A DNA stretch of 12,906 nt from Thermoanaerobaculia bacterium (lineage in GTDB: Bacteria > Bacteroidota > Bacteroidia > Chitinophagales > Saprospiraceae), in NCBI GenBank assembly GCA_023151335.1, contig JAKLJF010000073.1, positions 1 to 12,906 of the forward strand. Direction: 5' to 3'. A program made the position numbers and the translations under genes. Positions 1-7,278 of the stretch are shown here, in pieces. The notes under the pieces are model-generated. The model was not told the origin of the DNA and ran no database searches. It saw only the letters and a list, made by a program, of their open reading frames with translations. Numbering within the stretch: the first letter of the stretch is position 1; every line of letters begins with the position of its first letter.

Positions 1-70
1 AAGTCGTAAGTCGTAAGTCGTAAGTCGTAAGTCGTAAGTCGTAAGTCGTAAGTCGTAAGTCGTAAGTCAT
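1..70. repeat. 7-bp tandem repeat (AAGTCGT)n, cut by window start
   Basis: Nine perfect head-to-tail copies of AAGTCGT fill bases 1-63. A tenth copy (64-70) differs by one base, AAGTCAT. The array continues off the left edge, so its full length is unknown. It sits immediately behind gldC: the gldC stop codon (TGA on the minus strand, bases 67-69) lies inside the last, altered unit. A 7-bp unit is not a multiple of three and no protein reads through it. There are no spacers, so this is not a CRISPR. It is the first of three short tandem arrays in the window, each attached to the end or beginning of a gene. Confidence 0.97.
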
Positions 71-432
71 TTGCCGTCTGCCGACGGAATAATCTCGGTT
101 TTTTCACCAAAATAGTGGGCAAACCTGGCCATTTCTTCCGCCAGTTCTTTGTTTTGTGTGGCCCGCAGGTAGGACTGACTCAGGGATCGCAGGGTTTGGT
201 AAACAAAACGATCCATTTCCTGCACCTGCATTTCTTTTGTCCATAAATCGATGCGCAGGGTATCCCGGTGCTCCTTGTCAAACAGGGCCACGGCCATGGC
301 TTTACATTCTTCCATTTTACCGGCCTCGTGCATGTCGCTGGCCGCCCATTCTATTTTTATGGGTACCCGGTCTTTGTCCAGGCCCACCCGGATGGTGATG
401 TCGCTCGTTTTGGCAATTTCGCTCGATTCCAT
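67..432 (-). CDS. gldC: Gliding motility protein GldC
   Basis: A 121-residue soluble protein with no signal peptide or membrane segment, recognised as GldC by overall pattern: an N-terminal strand (SDITIRVGLDKDRVPIKIEW), a central RIDLWTKEMQVQEMDRF block (residues ~60-76) and a C-terminal helix ending near FAHYFGEK. GldC belongs to the gliding-motility gene set of Bacteroidota. In Flavobacterium its loss reduces colony spreading but does not abolish gliding, and its molecular role is not well defined. Length is close to the family norm of about 110 residues. The ATG at 432 is preceded by a good -7 promoter element 34-41 bases upstream, which supports this start. The stop codon lies in the 7-bp repeat. 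The usual partner gldB is not in the window and may lie further left. Presence of gldC alone does not prove that the organism glides. Confidence 0.9.
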   Translation of the reverse strand: MESSEIAKTSDITIRVGLDKDRVPIKIEWAASDMHEAGKMEECKAMAVALFDKEHRDTLRIDLWTKEMQVQEMDRFVYQTLRSLSQSYLRATQNKELAEEMARFAHYFGEKTEIIPSADGK

Positions 433-465
433 GTTAATAAAAAATTTGTTTCAAAAGCAGTCGGG

Positions 466-473
466 CAAAAGTA
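466..473 (-). promoter_or_regulatory. Bacteroidota -7 promoter element for gldC
   Basis: On the minus strand the bases read TACTTTTG, a perfect match to the Bacteroidota primary-sigma -7 consensus TAnnTTTG. It is followed by a short leader of roughly 25-30 nt to the gldC ATG. No TTTG is visible at the expected -33 distance, so only the -7 half is supported. Confidence 0.55.
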
Positions 474-506
474 GGACAAAAACATAAATTTACGGCTTCC
501 ATTAGG

Positions 507-538
507 CAATGACGCAATGACCCAATGACGCAATGACA
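507..538. repeat. 8-bp tandem repeat (CAATGACG)4
   Basis: Four head-to-tail copies: CAATGACG, CAATGACC, CAATGACG, CAATGACA. The array ends four bases before the ATG of the downstream nuclease gene. Each unit contains an ATG whose frame stops at the TGA in the next unit, so the array encodes three overlapping three-codon ORFs. The last ATG (533) opens a 32-codon frame, out of phase with the nuclease, that ends at 631. Confidence 0.93.
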
Positions 539-542
539 AAAT

Positions 543-3236
543 ATGCATCTTCACCTCGGTCACGATTTCGATACGCCGCTTTACACCGTTTCCGGGCCAC
601 AAAAGGCCGGAGAGTTGTACCTCGGTCCTAAAAAATTGCTGCTTTGGCTCGAAAGCCAGTTCGGCCTGAGCGGTTATCCTGAAAATACAGATTATCTGCG
701 CATTGAGCTGTATCGTCAGGCTTTGTTACAATGGGAAGAGACTGCGCCGGAGCAACCGTTTTACAGCGCGTCGTTCGATGCCGACCGGTTTGCCACCGCC
801 GAAGGTCTCCTGGCATGGCGTGACGAGTTGCTCATGGCTGGCTGGGATTTTACCTCTGTCGCCGGTTGCCCGGAGCGATTGGAAACCCTGGCGCAGGTGG
901 AACAAATTTTCCGCCGCAAAATAAATGATCCGGAACTGGGCGCCGCTGCTACCGGCTTTGCCGACCGCTGCCTACAGGTGCTTCATTGGCTGACGCTTCG
1001 AAATATTCGACTGGATAAAATTTCGTTGTACGAACCCGAGGCATTGCTGCCAGCCTTTTTGCGTCGAATACTTGCTGTATTGCGTTTGAAAAAAATTCCG
1101 CTTGAAATAGTGGAAGACGTACCGGCCGCTCATCCGGACACCGATCTCGGCTGGCTGCAACGGAGCCTGACAAGACAGGTAAATGGCAAAAAGAAAACCG
1201 CGGGCGATGCTTCGCTGCTGATCCTGAAGGCCCGCCGCGACAGCGACGCGGCGGTGTTCCTGGCGCAGTGGCTGTCGCAAAATCCTGGGTGGAAACCCGT
1301 TTTTTTAATCCCCGAGATGAACCGGACGCTCGAGCAGGCATTGCTGCTGGAAGGATTCCCTGCATTGGGGGTGTTGTCTTCTTCCCTGGCCCGCCCTTCT
1401 CTACAGGTATTGAAACTGGCCCCTGTATTTCTGTGGGAGCCGGTAGACGTATTTAAGATCATGGAGTTTGTAACCTTGCCGGTCAAACCGCTGGATGACG
1501 GCCTGGCGCTTGAAATCGCGCGGGTGATGGCTGAAAAGCCAGGGTTGTTCAGCGATACCTGGTTTGGGGCGGTTCTGGGTTATTTGGATAAAGCAGGCGT
1601 AGATCCGGAAGCGCGGGAGCAATACGAATTTTGGTTCAGCCGCCGGCGCTACCGGGCCGAAGGCACTGCGCCCAAACGGGATGCGCTGGAACTGTATGAT
1701 TATTTGCAACGCTGGGCGCGCAAGGTTTACGAAGATACAAAAAATGCCACCCTGCTGGTGTTGGCCGAGCAGGCCCGCCGGATTCGCGATTTACTGGAAA
1801 CGCTGCCGGAGCAACGGCTCGGTTTCCTGGAACTGGAACGCATCGTGCGCACCATTTATGAACCGGCGCCGGTACAGATCACGCAAGCCGAAACGGGGCG
1901 TTTCGATTACGTGCACCAGCCGGGCGCCCTGACCGCTCCGGCAGAAATGTTAATTTGGTGGAATTGTCTTTTCGACGGCCGGATACCCAAGCCCGATCCC
2001 TGGCGTCGCGAAGAACGCGCCTGGCTGGCCTCCCGTTTGGTTGTGCCGGACGAACCGATGCTGGAAAGCCGTCGTGCGCTGTTACTCGGGCAGAGGCCTG
2101 TTCTGCGGGCCAGCCAACAACTCTTGTTGATCATCCCGGAACAGGCCGACGGGGCTGAAGTCCTGCCGAGCCTGTTGCTGAGCGACGTGGAAGCGGCATT
2201 TGACACGATCCATCCTTTTACGTTTAGCCTGGATGACGAAGCCGGCCGGCAGGCGTTAATGCGGCTGGGCGTTGTGCCGCGAGGCATAAGGCTGGAAAGC
2301 CGGATTATTGCAAGACCGCGCCCCCAGCTGCTGATCAATCAACCGGAACGGTTGATTGAAAACGAGTACGAAACGCCAACGAATCTGGAAAGCTTGTTTT
2401 ACTACCCCCATCGTTGGTTTTTCCGGCAGAAACTGCGGCTTTTTCCGGCCAGTTTGCTCAGCGTTACCCGCGACCAAACCCTCTTGGGAAGCCTGGCCCA
2501 TCGTTTTTTTGAACTGCTTTTGCAGGAAAATGCCCTCGATTGGGATAAAAACGCCGTGCGCGACTGGATCGATGAAAAAGCCGGCTCCTTGCTCGAACGG
2601 GAAGGAGCGACCCTGCTCCTGTACGGCAGGGAGCCCGAACGAAACCAGTTCCTTAACCGCGTCAAAAATGCCGCCTGGAACCTGCTCGATCAAATCCGCA
2701 ACAACGGCTGGTCAATCGCCGGCACCGAACAGGAATTACGGGGCGAATTTGCCGGTGTGCCGGTGCGCGGGAAAGCCGACCTGGTGCTGTGCCGTGACAC
2801 CGGGGAGTGGGCTATCGTCGACTTGAAATGGAGCGGCGCCCGGCGGCGAAAAGAAATGATCCGTAATGGCGAGGATTTGCAGCTGATCCTCTATGCCAGA
2901 CTACTTCCACCGCCGGAAAACTGGGCGCATACCGCTTATTTTATCCTGGAAGAAGGGAAAATGATCGCCCGGAACAGAACAGCGTTCCGCGATGCCATCA
3001 CGGCCAGCGGCGATGAAGACCACGGCGAGGTTTGCGCGCAGATATTTGCCCGCATGGAACGCACCTATGCATGGAGGCTTGCGCAACTGCAAAAAGGTAT
3101 CCTGGAATTGCGCACAGCCCGCACTGCCCCCGAACTGGATGCCCTGTATGCCGATGAATTGATCGATCTGCTGGAGATGAAATTGGAAGACTCGCGCTGG
3201 GATGATTACAAGACGCTGCTTGGCTTCATGGAATAA
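543..3236 (+). CDS. AddB/RecB-like PD-(D/E)XK nuclease
   Basis: An 897-residue protein with a C-terminal RecB-family nuclease domain. Visible motifs in order are GSLAHRFFE (649-657, His653 as metal ligand), GKADLVL with Asp746, IVDLKW with Asp760 and Lys762 (the D...DxK core), and QLILY (780-784, the QxxxY motif). All expected catalytic residues are present, so a Mg-dependent DNA nuclease is likely. The region before it (about 220-550) keeps the layout of the AddB helicase-like part, e.g. PVFLIPE near 252 and EMLIWWNCLFDGRIPKP near 468. No Walker A GxGKT/S is visible at the N-terminus. The block equivalent to the AddB CPF..YF cysteine reads YYPHRWFF (620-627), and no cysteine cluster follows the nuclease domain, so an iron-sulfur staple seems absent. 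In AddAB-type enzymes such a subunit works with a UvrD-like helicase in end resection; none is encoded here. The start is the ATG after the CAATGACG array. The gene is convergent with the next, with a 7-base gap. Confidence 0.85.
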   Translation: MHLHLGHDFDTPLYTVSGPQKAGELYLGPKKLLLWLESQFGLSGYPENTDYLRIELYRQALLQWEETAPEQPFYSASFDADRFATAEGLLAWRDELLMAGWDFTSVAGCPERLETLAQVEQIFRRKINDPELGAAATGFADRCLQVLHWLTLRNIRLDKISLYEPEALLPAFLRRILAVLRLKKIPLEIVEDVPAAHPDTDLGWLQRSLTRQVNGKKKTAGDASLLILKARRDSDAAVFLAQWLSQNPGWKPVFLIPEMNRTLEQALLLEGFPALGVLSSSLARPSLQVLKLAPVFLWEPVDVFKIMEFVTLPVKPLDDGLALEIARVMAEKPGLFSDTWFGAVLGYLDKAGVDPEAREQYEFWFSRRRYRAEGTAPKRDALELYDYLQRWARKVYEDTKNATLLVLAEQARRIRDLLETLPEQRLGFLELERIVRTIYEPAPVQITQAETGRFDYVHQPGALTAPAEMLIWWNCLFDGRIPKPDPWRREERAWLASRLVVPDEPMLESRRALLLGQRPVLRASQQLLLIIPEQADGAEVLPSLLLSDVEAAFDTIHPFTFSLDDEAGRQALMRLGVVPRGIRLESRIIARPRPQLLINQPERLIENEYETPTNLESLFYYPHRWFFRQKLRLFPASLLSVTRDQTLLGSLAHRFFELLLQENALDWDKNAVRDWIDEKAGSLLEREGATLLLYGREPERNQFLNRVKNAAWNLLDQIRNNGWSIAGTEQELRGEFAGVPVRGKADLVLCRDTGEWAIVDLKWSGARRRKEMIRNGEDLQLILYARLLPPPENWAHTAYFILEEGKMIARNRTAFRDAITASGDEDHGEVCAQIFARMERTYAWRLAQLQKGILELRTARTAPELDALYADELIDLLEMKLEDSRWDDYKTLLGFME

Positions 3237-3243
3237 GGGCACA

Positions 3244-4026
3244 TTATTTTCCCTGAAAATTGGCTTTGCGTTTTTCCAAAAAAGCGTTTGCGCCCTCGCG
3301 AAAGTCGGCGGTATCACAGCAATCCCCAAAGGATTTGATCTCCCGGGCAAAGCCATCTGTTCCGGCTTCAAAATAGGCATTAACGCTTTCGATCACTTTG
3401 GCGATGGCCACCGGCGCTTTTGTCGCTATTTTTTCGATCAATTCCTTCGCCTTGTCCACTTCTTCACCCGCCGGTACCACGTAGTTGACCAAACCCAGCC
3501 GTAATGCTTCGGCGGCGTCGAACATGTCGGCCGTCATCAGCAATTCGAGGGCTTTGCCCTTTCCAATATACTGTACCAGGCGTTGGGTGCCGCCATAACC
3601 GGGAATGAGCCCAAGATTTACCTCCGGTTGCCCGAATCGCGCCCGCTCGCCGGCTACCCGCAGGTGGCAGGCCATGGCCAGCTCGCAGCCGCCGCCAAGA
3701 GCGAATCCATTGACCGCCGCAATCACCGGTTTGGGAAACCGTTCGACCGAGAAAAAGATATCCTGGCCGCGCTGAGCAAAAGCGGCGCCCTGGGTCGCAT
3801 CCAGGTCTTTAAATTCGGAAATGTCGGCGCCGGCCACGAATGCTTTTTCCCCGGCGCCCGTGAGAATGACGCCCTTTAAGTCATTGCTTTTCAAGCCTTC
3901 TTCCTCAAAAAAATGCTTCAATTCGAGCATGGTTTGAGAATTCAGGGCATTCAGCGCTTTTTCGCGGCTGATGGTTACCACGGCAATGCCGGCGGTGTGT
4001 TCGATGTGCAAGTTTTGGTAGTGCAT
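3244..4026 (-). CDS. Enoyl-CoA hydratase (crotonase family)
   Basis: A 260-residue crotonase-fold protein of normal family length. It should hydrate trans-2-enoyl-CoA to 3-hydroxyacyl-CoA in fatty-acid or related acyl-CoA degradation, in the cytoplasm. Both catalytic glutamates are present: Glu115 in ALGGGCELA and Glu135 in PEVNLGLIPGYGGTQRL, matching Glu144 and Glu164 of the rat mitochondrial enzyme. The oxyanion-hole segments AGADI (65-69) and GGG (111-113) are intact. These residues favour a true hydratase over an isomerase or dehalogenase relative, but substrate chain length cannot be read. The start ATG is the only sensible one; the leader is filled by the decamer repeat and no clear -7 element was found, so it may be co-transcribed with the acyltransferase 93 bp upstream. 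No other beta-oxidation gene is adjacent. Confidence 0.93.
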   Translation of the reverse strand: MHYQNLHIEHTAGIAVVTISREKALNALNSQTMLELKHFFEEEGLKSNDLKGVILTGAGEKAFVAGADISEFKDLDATQGAAFAQRGQDIFFSVERFPKPVIAAVNGFALGGGCELAMACHLRVAGERARFGQPEVNLGLIPGYGGTQRLVQYIGKGKALELLMTADMFDAAEALRLGLVNYVVPAGEEVDKAKELIEKIATKAPVAIAKVIESVNAYFEAGTDGFAREIKSFGDCCDTADFREGANAFLEKRKANFQGK

Positions 4027-4033
4027 GTTATTG

Positions 4034-4106
4034 GGTTTAGATGGTTTAGAGTGGTTTAGAGTGGTTTAGAGTGGTTTAGAGTGGTTTAGTGGTTTAGAGT
4101 GGTTTA
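4034..4106. repeat. 10-bp tandem repeat (GGTTTAGAGT)n
   Basis: Five perfect copies of GGTTTAGAGT (4043-4052, 4053-4062, 4063-4072, 4073-4082, 4091-4100), plus a 9-base copy at 4034, an 8-base copy at 4083 and a truncated GGTTTA at 4101. The array fills most of the 93-bp space between the acyltransferase stop and the enoyl-CoA hydratase start. Both genes are on the minus strand, so the array is probably transcribed. Unit-length variation inside the array is what slippage or unequal exchange would leave. Confidence 0.95.
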
Positions 4107-4115
4107 ACTCTAAAC
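4092..4115 (-). other. Hairpin formed by one inverted repeat unit
   Basis: GTTTAGAGT (4092-4100) and ACTCTAAAC (4107-4115) form a perfect 9-bp stem with a 6-base loop. It lies 4 bases behind the acyltransferase stop codon in the direction of transcription. The inverted arm can equally pair with the other four perfect units of the decamer array, so several alternative, larger-loop hairpins are possible. There is no T-run on the minus strand, so it is not a classical intrinsic terminator; it could act as an mRNA 3'-end stabiliser or be incidental. Confidence 0.5.
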
Positions 4116-4119
4116 TTTA

Positions 4120-5829
4120 TCAATCAACTTTCAGCACTTCAATTTCCTCCGATTTCCATTGTACGGCTTTTTGTAAACCATAATTTTTGAGGCGGTTGTG
4201 ATAAAAATACAGGACCCGGAAATTGGAAGAAATAATATTGTCGTCCCGCGTAAAATCGAGCGGTTTTTCCCGGTGAAAAACGCCGAGGTTTTTGACGCCG
4301 TGTCGCACCACGTCTGCCGGGGGGCGGTGGATCTCCGGTGCCAATTTAATCTGTCCGTTCTGTTCCCATTCGAACAATTTGGCCTGCATTTGTTCCACCA
4401 CTTCTTCCACGGCCCGGAAGGGGAACATATAATCGTCGGGCGGAAGACGCAGGATGCCGAACAGGTCCAGTTTGGGGTTTTCATGCACCAGCATTTCAAA
4501 CACGGCATACGCGATCAGGTGGCTGCTCAACACGACGTTTTCAATACTGTACCGTTCCACGATCCGTTCGGCCAGGAGCTTGGTATATTCTTCCTCGCGT
4601 TGCCGGTCTTCATTGACTTCGCCTTTCGACATAAAATACTCGCGGATATCGATCTCATTGCCAAAACGGTCGAAGCTGCTGCCCCGGGCATCTACGATGT
4701 TGCCGAGTACATCCAGCGGCTTGCCTACGCTGAGCGTAATATCGTTGGTGGTGGAGAAAAAGCGCCAGATAAAACGGAACCAGCTGCGGATACTGTTGCC
4801 TTCATCGCGCAGGCGCAGGTACTGTTCTTTTCCGGTCATGCGCAGGTGCTGTTCGATCAGGAAAGGCGCTTCCAGTACGAAGTGATAGCCGATGACCAGG
4901 GGTACAATAAAAACCTTGCCCGGCGCGCCTTTCTGACACAGCGCGCGTTGGGCCTCCACCGCGGTGCCAAGCAGTCCCATTTTGAGTTCGGCCTCCAACT
5001 CGCCGGAGCGGGAGCGGGTTCCGCCGGGAAAGAACAAGCTGTTTACGCCGCGTTGAATACTCAGGTTGCTCATGGTTTTAAGGGTCTCCAGGTAGATGGC
5101 GTTTTTTTTGCGCCGGTCAACCCGGTAGGCGCCGAGGCGGTTCATAAAATAAGCCGCCGGGCCAAAATTGTATAAATTCAGCCCTGCCCCGTAGGAAAAA
5201 GAGGGCAGTCCCATGATCTGGTCCATAGCATAGCCCACGAGGATGGAGTCCAGGTTGCTGGAATGTGTGGGCACCACCACCACGGTACCATACCGGAACA
5301 GATGGCGCACCGTTTCAACGTCGCCCACCACGTTGAGCCGTTCGTACAACTGCCGGCGCCCGCGCCACAGGCTGGCAATACTTTTTTCGACGGCGGCATT
5401 GAGCAGGCGATCGAACAAAATCGTCAGAAAACGCTGGGCAAAGCGGAAAGTCGGAATCTTGAACGTGCCGACGATCTCTTCGGAATACCGGTGTATGATC
5501 TTGCGCAAAATATCCTCGGCAGCGGCCTGCGCCTCGGGATCATGCCGGTCGAGCGATTTTTTGATCAGCCTTTTGCTGATCTTGTTCCAAAAGGCCCGTT
5601 CGTTGGGCGGGTCGACCTTCCAGGGCGATTCCTTGATGCGGATACGTTCCTGGTAAATGGTTTTTACCAGCACATCTACCAGGTCTTTGCGATGGCGGGA
5701 AAGGATCCGCTGGAAGGTAAAATCCTCGATGTCCCGGATAAAAGCCGCGCGGTCTTCGCTGAGCCGGTAAATGGGCCAGTCTTCCGTTTTTTCGATGATG
5801 CGCGGGTATATCTGAATGTTTTTTTTCAC
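4120..5829 (-). CDS. PlsB-like glycerolipid acyltransferase
   Basis: A 569-residue acyltransferase of the PlsB/PlsC superfamily. It is expected to transfer an acyl group to glycerol-3-phosphate or lysophosphatidate in phospholipid synthesis at the inner membrane. Motif I is HSSNLD (His189-x4-Asp194), motif II is GAYRVDRR (233-240), motif III is FFPGGTRSRSGEL (266-278) and motif IV is IVPLVIGYHFVLE (308-320). The RSRSGEL and IGYxxVxE elements resemble PlsB more than the short PlsC enzymes. The length and the ~180-residue helical N-terminal region fit a PlsB-like protein. In motif III the usual glutamate of FPEGTRS is glycine (Gly269); I confirmed this from the codons. The start codon is GTG at 5829, with no ATG nearby. 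It follows engB by 13 bases, so the two are likely one operon. Database names for such proteins vary between glycerol-3-phosphate and 1-acylglycerol-3-phosphate acyltransferase, and the substrate is undetermined. Confidence 0.82.
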   Translation of the reverse strand: MKKNIQIYPRIIEKTEDWPIYRLSEDRAAFIRDIEDFTFQRILSRHRKDLVDVLVKTIYQERIRIKESPWKVDPPNERAFWNKISKRLIKKSLDRHDPEAQAAAEDILRKIIHRYSEEIVGTFKIPTFRFAQRFLTILFDRLLNAAVEKSIASLWRGRRQLYERLNVVGDVETVRHLFRYGTVVVVPTHSSNLDSILVGYAMDQIMGLPSFSYGAGLNLYNFGPAAYFMNRLGAYRVDRRKKNAIYLETLKTMSNLSIQRGVNSLFFPGGTRSRSGELEAELKMGLLGTAVEAQRALCQKGAPGKVFIVPLVIGYHFVLEAPFLIEQHLRMTGKEQYLRLRDEGNSIRSWFRFIWRFFSTTNDITLSVGKPLDVLGNIVDARGSSFDRFGNEIDIREYFMSKGEVNEDRQREEEYTKLLAERIVERYSIENVVLSSHLIAYAVFEMLVHENPKLDLFGILRLPPDDYMFPFRAVEEVVEQMQAKLFEWEQNGQIKLAPEIHRPPADVVRHGVKNLGVFHREKPLDFTRDDNIISSNFRVLYFYHNRLKNYGLQKAVQWKSEEIEVLKVD

Positions 5830-5842
5830 GGAGTATGTTTGG

Positions 5843-6445
5843 TTAGGATGCCCGGTTTTTCAGTATTTGATCAATGTAGTCCAGTATTTCCGTTCTGCCT
5901 GCGCGGTATTGGGCGGATGTAACAAAGTAGGGCGGCAGGTTGTCCCAGGATTTGCGCATTTCGGTCAAAAAAGCCTGGATATTGCGCTCCAGTTCGTTCG
6001 GTTTCAGGCGGTCGGTTTTGGTGAATGCCAGGGCAAACGGAATGCCGTGCCCGCCCAGGTGGTTCACGAATTCAAGGTCGATTTTGGTTGGCGGGATATT
6101 GGAGTCGATCAACACAAAAGCCAGCAACAGTTGGCTTCGGTTCAACAGGTATCCGTTGATCATTGCCGAAAGGGTTTTCTGCTGATCTTTCGACACCCTT
6201 GCGTAGCCATAACCCGGTAAATCGACCAGGTACCATTGCCGGTTGATCAGAAAAAAGTTGAGCAATTGCGTTTTGCCGGGTGTGCCGGACACTTTTGCAA
6301 GCCCCTTTTTACCCGTCAGCATGTTGATCAGCGACGACTTGCCCACATTGGAGCGCCCGATGAAGGCAAACTCCGGGCGGCCGTCTTTCGGGCATACGCT
6401 TTCCCTGGTAAAACTGGAAACAAATTCGGCTTGTGTGATATCCAT
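5843..6445 (-). CDS. engB: Ribosome biogenesis GTP-binding protein EngB (YihA/YsxC)
   Basis: A 200-residue TrmE-Era-EngA-EngB-Septin family GTPase that assists assembly of the large ribosomal subunit in the cytoplasm. From the chosen start the motifs are G1 GRSNVGKS (30-37), G2 GTPGKT (54-59), G3 DLPGYG (75-80), G4 TKTD (142-145) and G5 TSA (176-178). All are intact and typical of EngB. The frame extends upstream to an ATG at 6484, but a perfect -7 promoter element (6472-6479) lies inside that extension. The protein from the ATG at 6445 has the normal family length, so 6445 is the likely start. It is the first gene of a probable two-gene operon with the acyltransferase, which begins 13 bases after its stop. 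Confidence 0.95.
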   Translation of the reverse strand: MDITQAEFVSSFTRESVCPKDGRPEFAFIGRSNVGKSSLINMLTGKKGLAKVSGTPGKTQLLNFFLINRQWYLVDLPGYGYARVSKDQQKTLSAMINGYLLNRSQLLLAFVLIDSNIPPTKIDLEFVNHLGGHGIPFALAFTKTDRLKPNELERNIQAFLTEMRKSWDNLPPYFVTSAQYRAGRTEILDYIDQILKNRAS

Positions 6446-6471
6446 TGGCAATGTCTGGCGCTGGCGGGCTG

Positions 6472-6479
6472 CAAAAGTA
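6472..6479 (-). promoter_or_regulatory. Bacteroidota -7 promoter element for engB
   Basis: The minus strand reads TACTTTTG, a perfect TAnnTTTG match and the same octamer as in front of gldC. Transcription would start around 6465-6468, giving a leader of about 20 nt to the ATG at 6445. This rules against the upstream ATG at 6484. No clear TTTG at -33 was found. Confidence 0.6.
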
Positions 6480-6628
6480 ATCATTCTTCCCGCTATTCAT
6501 GAGGCGCCTCCAATTTTGCGTTTTATTAAAACTCCTTTTAAGGTATGGTTAAACCCCGCCCGATTTTCGGCATGTGTGTACGAACCTGCCTCCTCCTCCG
6601 TTTTTTGGACATTAAAATCTGAACACGT

Positions 6629-7252
6629 ATGAAACACTTGCTTTTGGTATCCATCCTCTTTTGCTGCGCCGCTGCCGCCCGGGCGCAATTCGCTTTCGGC
6701 ATAAAAGGCGGTTTTCAAACCCTGACGACCAGCCCGGACGACATTACGATAGGCAACGGTGAAGACGCCTTTAATTTTGGTGTCGAAGACATCAAGTTCG
6801 GTACGCAATTTGGCGCCTGGGCGCGTATTGGTCGCACGGTATTCATCCAGCCGGAACTGGTTTTTAACTCCAACCGCACCGATTTCCGCATCGGCGAGAC
6901 CAGCGCCGGCGAGATTGTCAAATCGGAGAAGTATCAGAACCTCGATATTCCGATCCTGGTCGGTATAACTGCCGGCCCCATCCGCCTGCACGGCGGTCCG
7001 GTCGGGCATTACTTCCTGAACAGTAGTTCCGAACTGACCGACTTCGACGGCTATGCCGAACGCTGGAAACAATTCACCTGGGGCTGGCAGGCCGGCCTGG
7101 CTATCGGCACGGGCCGCTTTTCGGCCGACATCCGCTACGAGGGCAACTTCAATAAATTCGGCGACCATGTCACCTTCTTTGGCGATAAATATCAGTTCTC
7201 CAATAATCCCTCCCGCCTGGTATTGGCATTAAATATCGCTCTGATAAAATAA
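6629..7252 (+). CDS. Outer-membrane beta-barrel protein
   Basis: A 207-residue exported protein. Residues 1-19 form a signal peptide (MKHLLLVSIL core, cleavage predicted at ARA|QF). The remainder alternates polar and hydrophobic residues in strands rich in Gly and aromatics (FAFGIKGGFQTL, FGAWARIG, VFIQPELVFNS, FTWGWQAGLAIG, FSADIRYEGNF) and ends in LVLALNIALIK, as in the PorT/OmpW-like small barrels common in Bacteroidota. It probably forms an 8- to 10-stranded barrel in the outer membrane. No substrate or partner can be inferred. It is divergent from engB across about 180 bp; a possible -7 element CAATTTTG (6511-6518, one mismatch) would give a long leader. It is followed by a strong terminator, so it is probably transcribed alone. 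Confidence 0.85.
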   Translation: MKHLLLVSILFCCAAAARAQFAFGIKGGFQTLTTSPDDITIGNGEDAFNFGVEDIKFGTQFGAWARIGRTVFIQPELVFNSNRTDFRIGETSAGEIVKSEKYQNLDIPILVGITAGPIRLHGGPVGHYFLNSSSELTDFDGYAERWKQFTWGWQAGLAIGTGRFSADIRYEGNFNKFGDHVTFFGDKYQFSNNPSRLVLALNIALIK

Positions 7253-7278
7253 ATTATTTTAATCAATTCATGCTTCCG

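Noticed and set aside
1..70. CRISPR array
   Set aside because: Units are 7 bp and contiguous with no spacers; the same applies to the 8-bp and 10-bp arrays.
4198..5175. Plus-strand open frame of 325 codons opposite the acyltransferase
   Set aside because: It overlaps clear acyltransferase motifs on the other strand; low-complexity shadow translation with no family resemblance.
5263..5922. Plus-strand open frame of 219 codons across the engB/acyltransferase boundary
   Set aside because: Antisense to two conserved genes and without a recognisable domain.
6446..6484. Upstream ATG at 6484 as engB start
   Set aside because: The extension contains a perfect -7 promoter element and makes the protein longer than typical EngB; the start at 6445 fits better.
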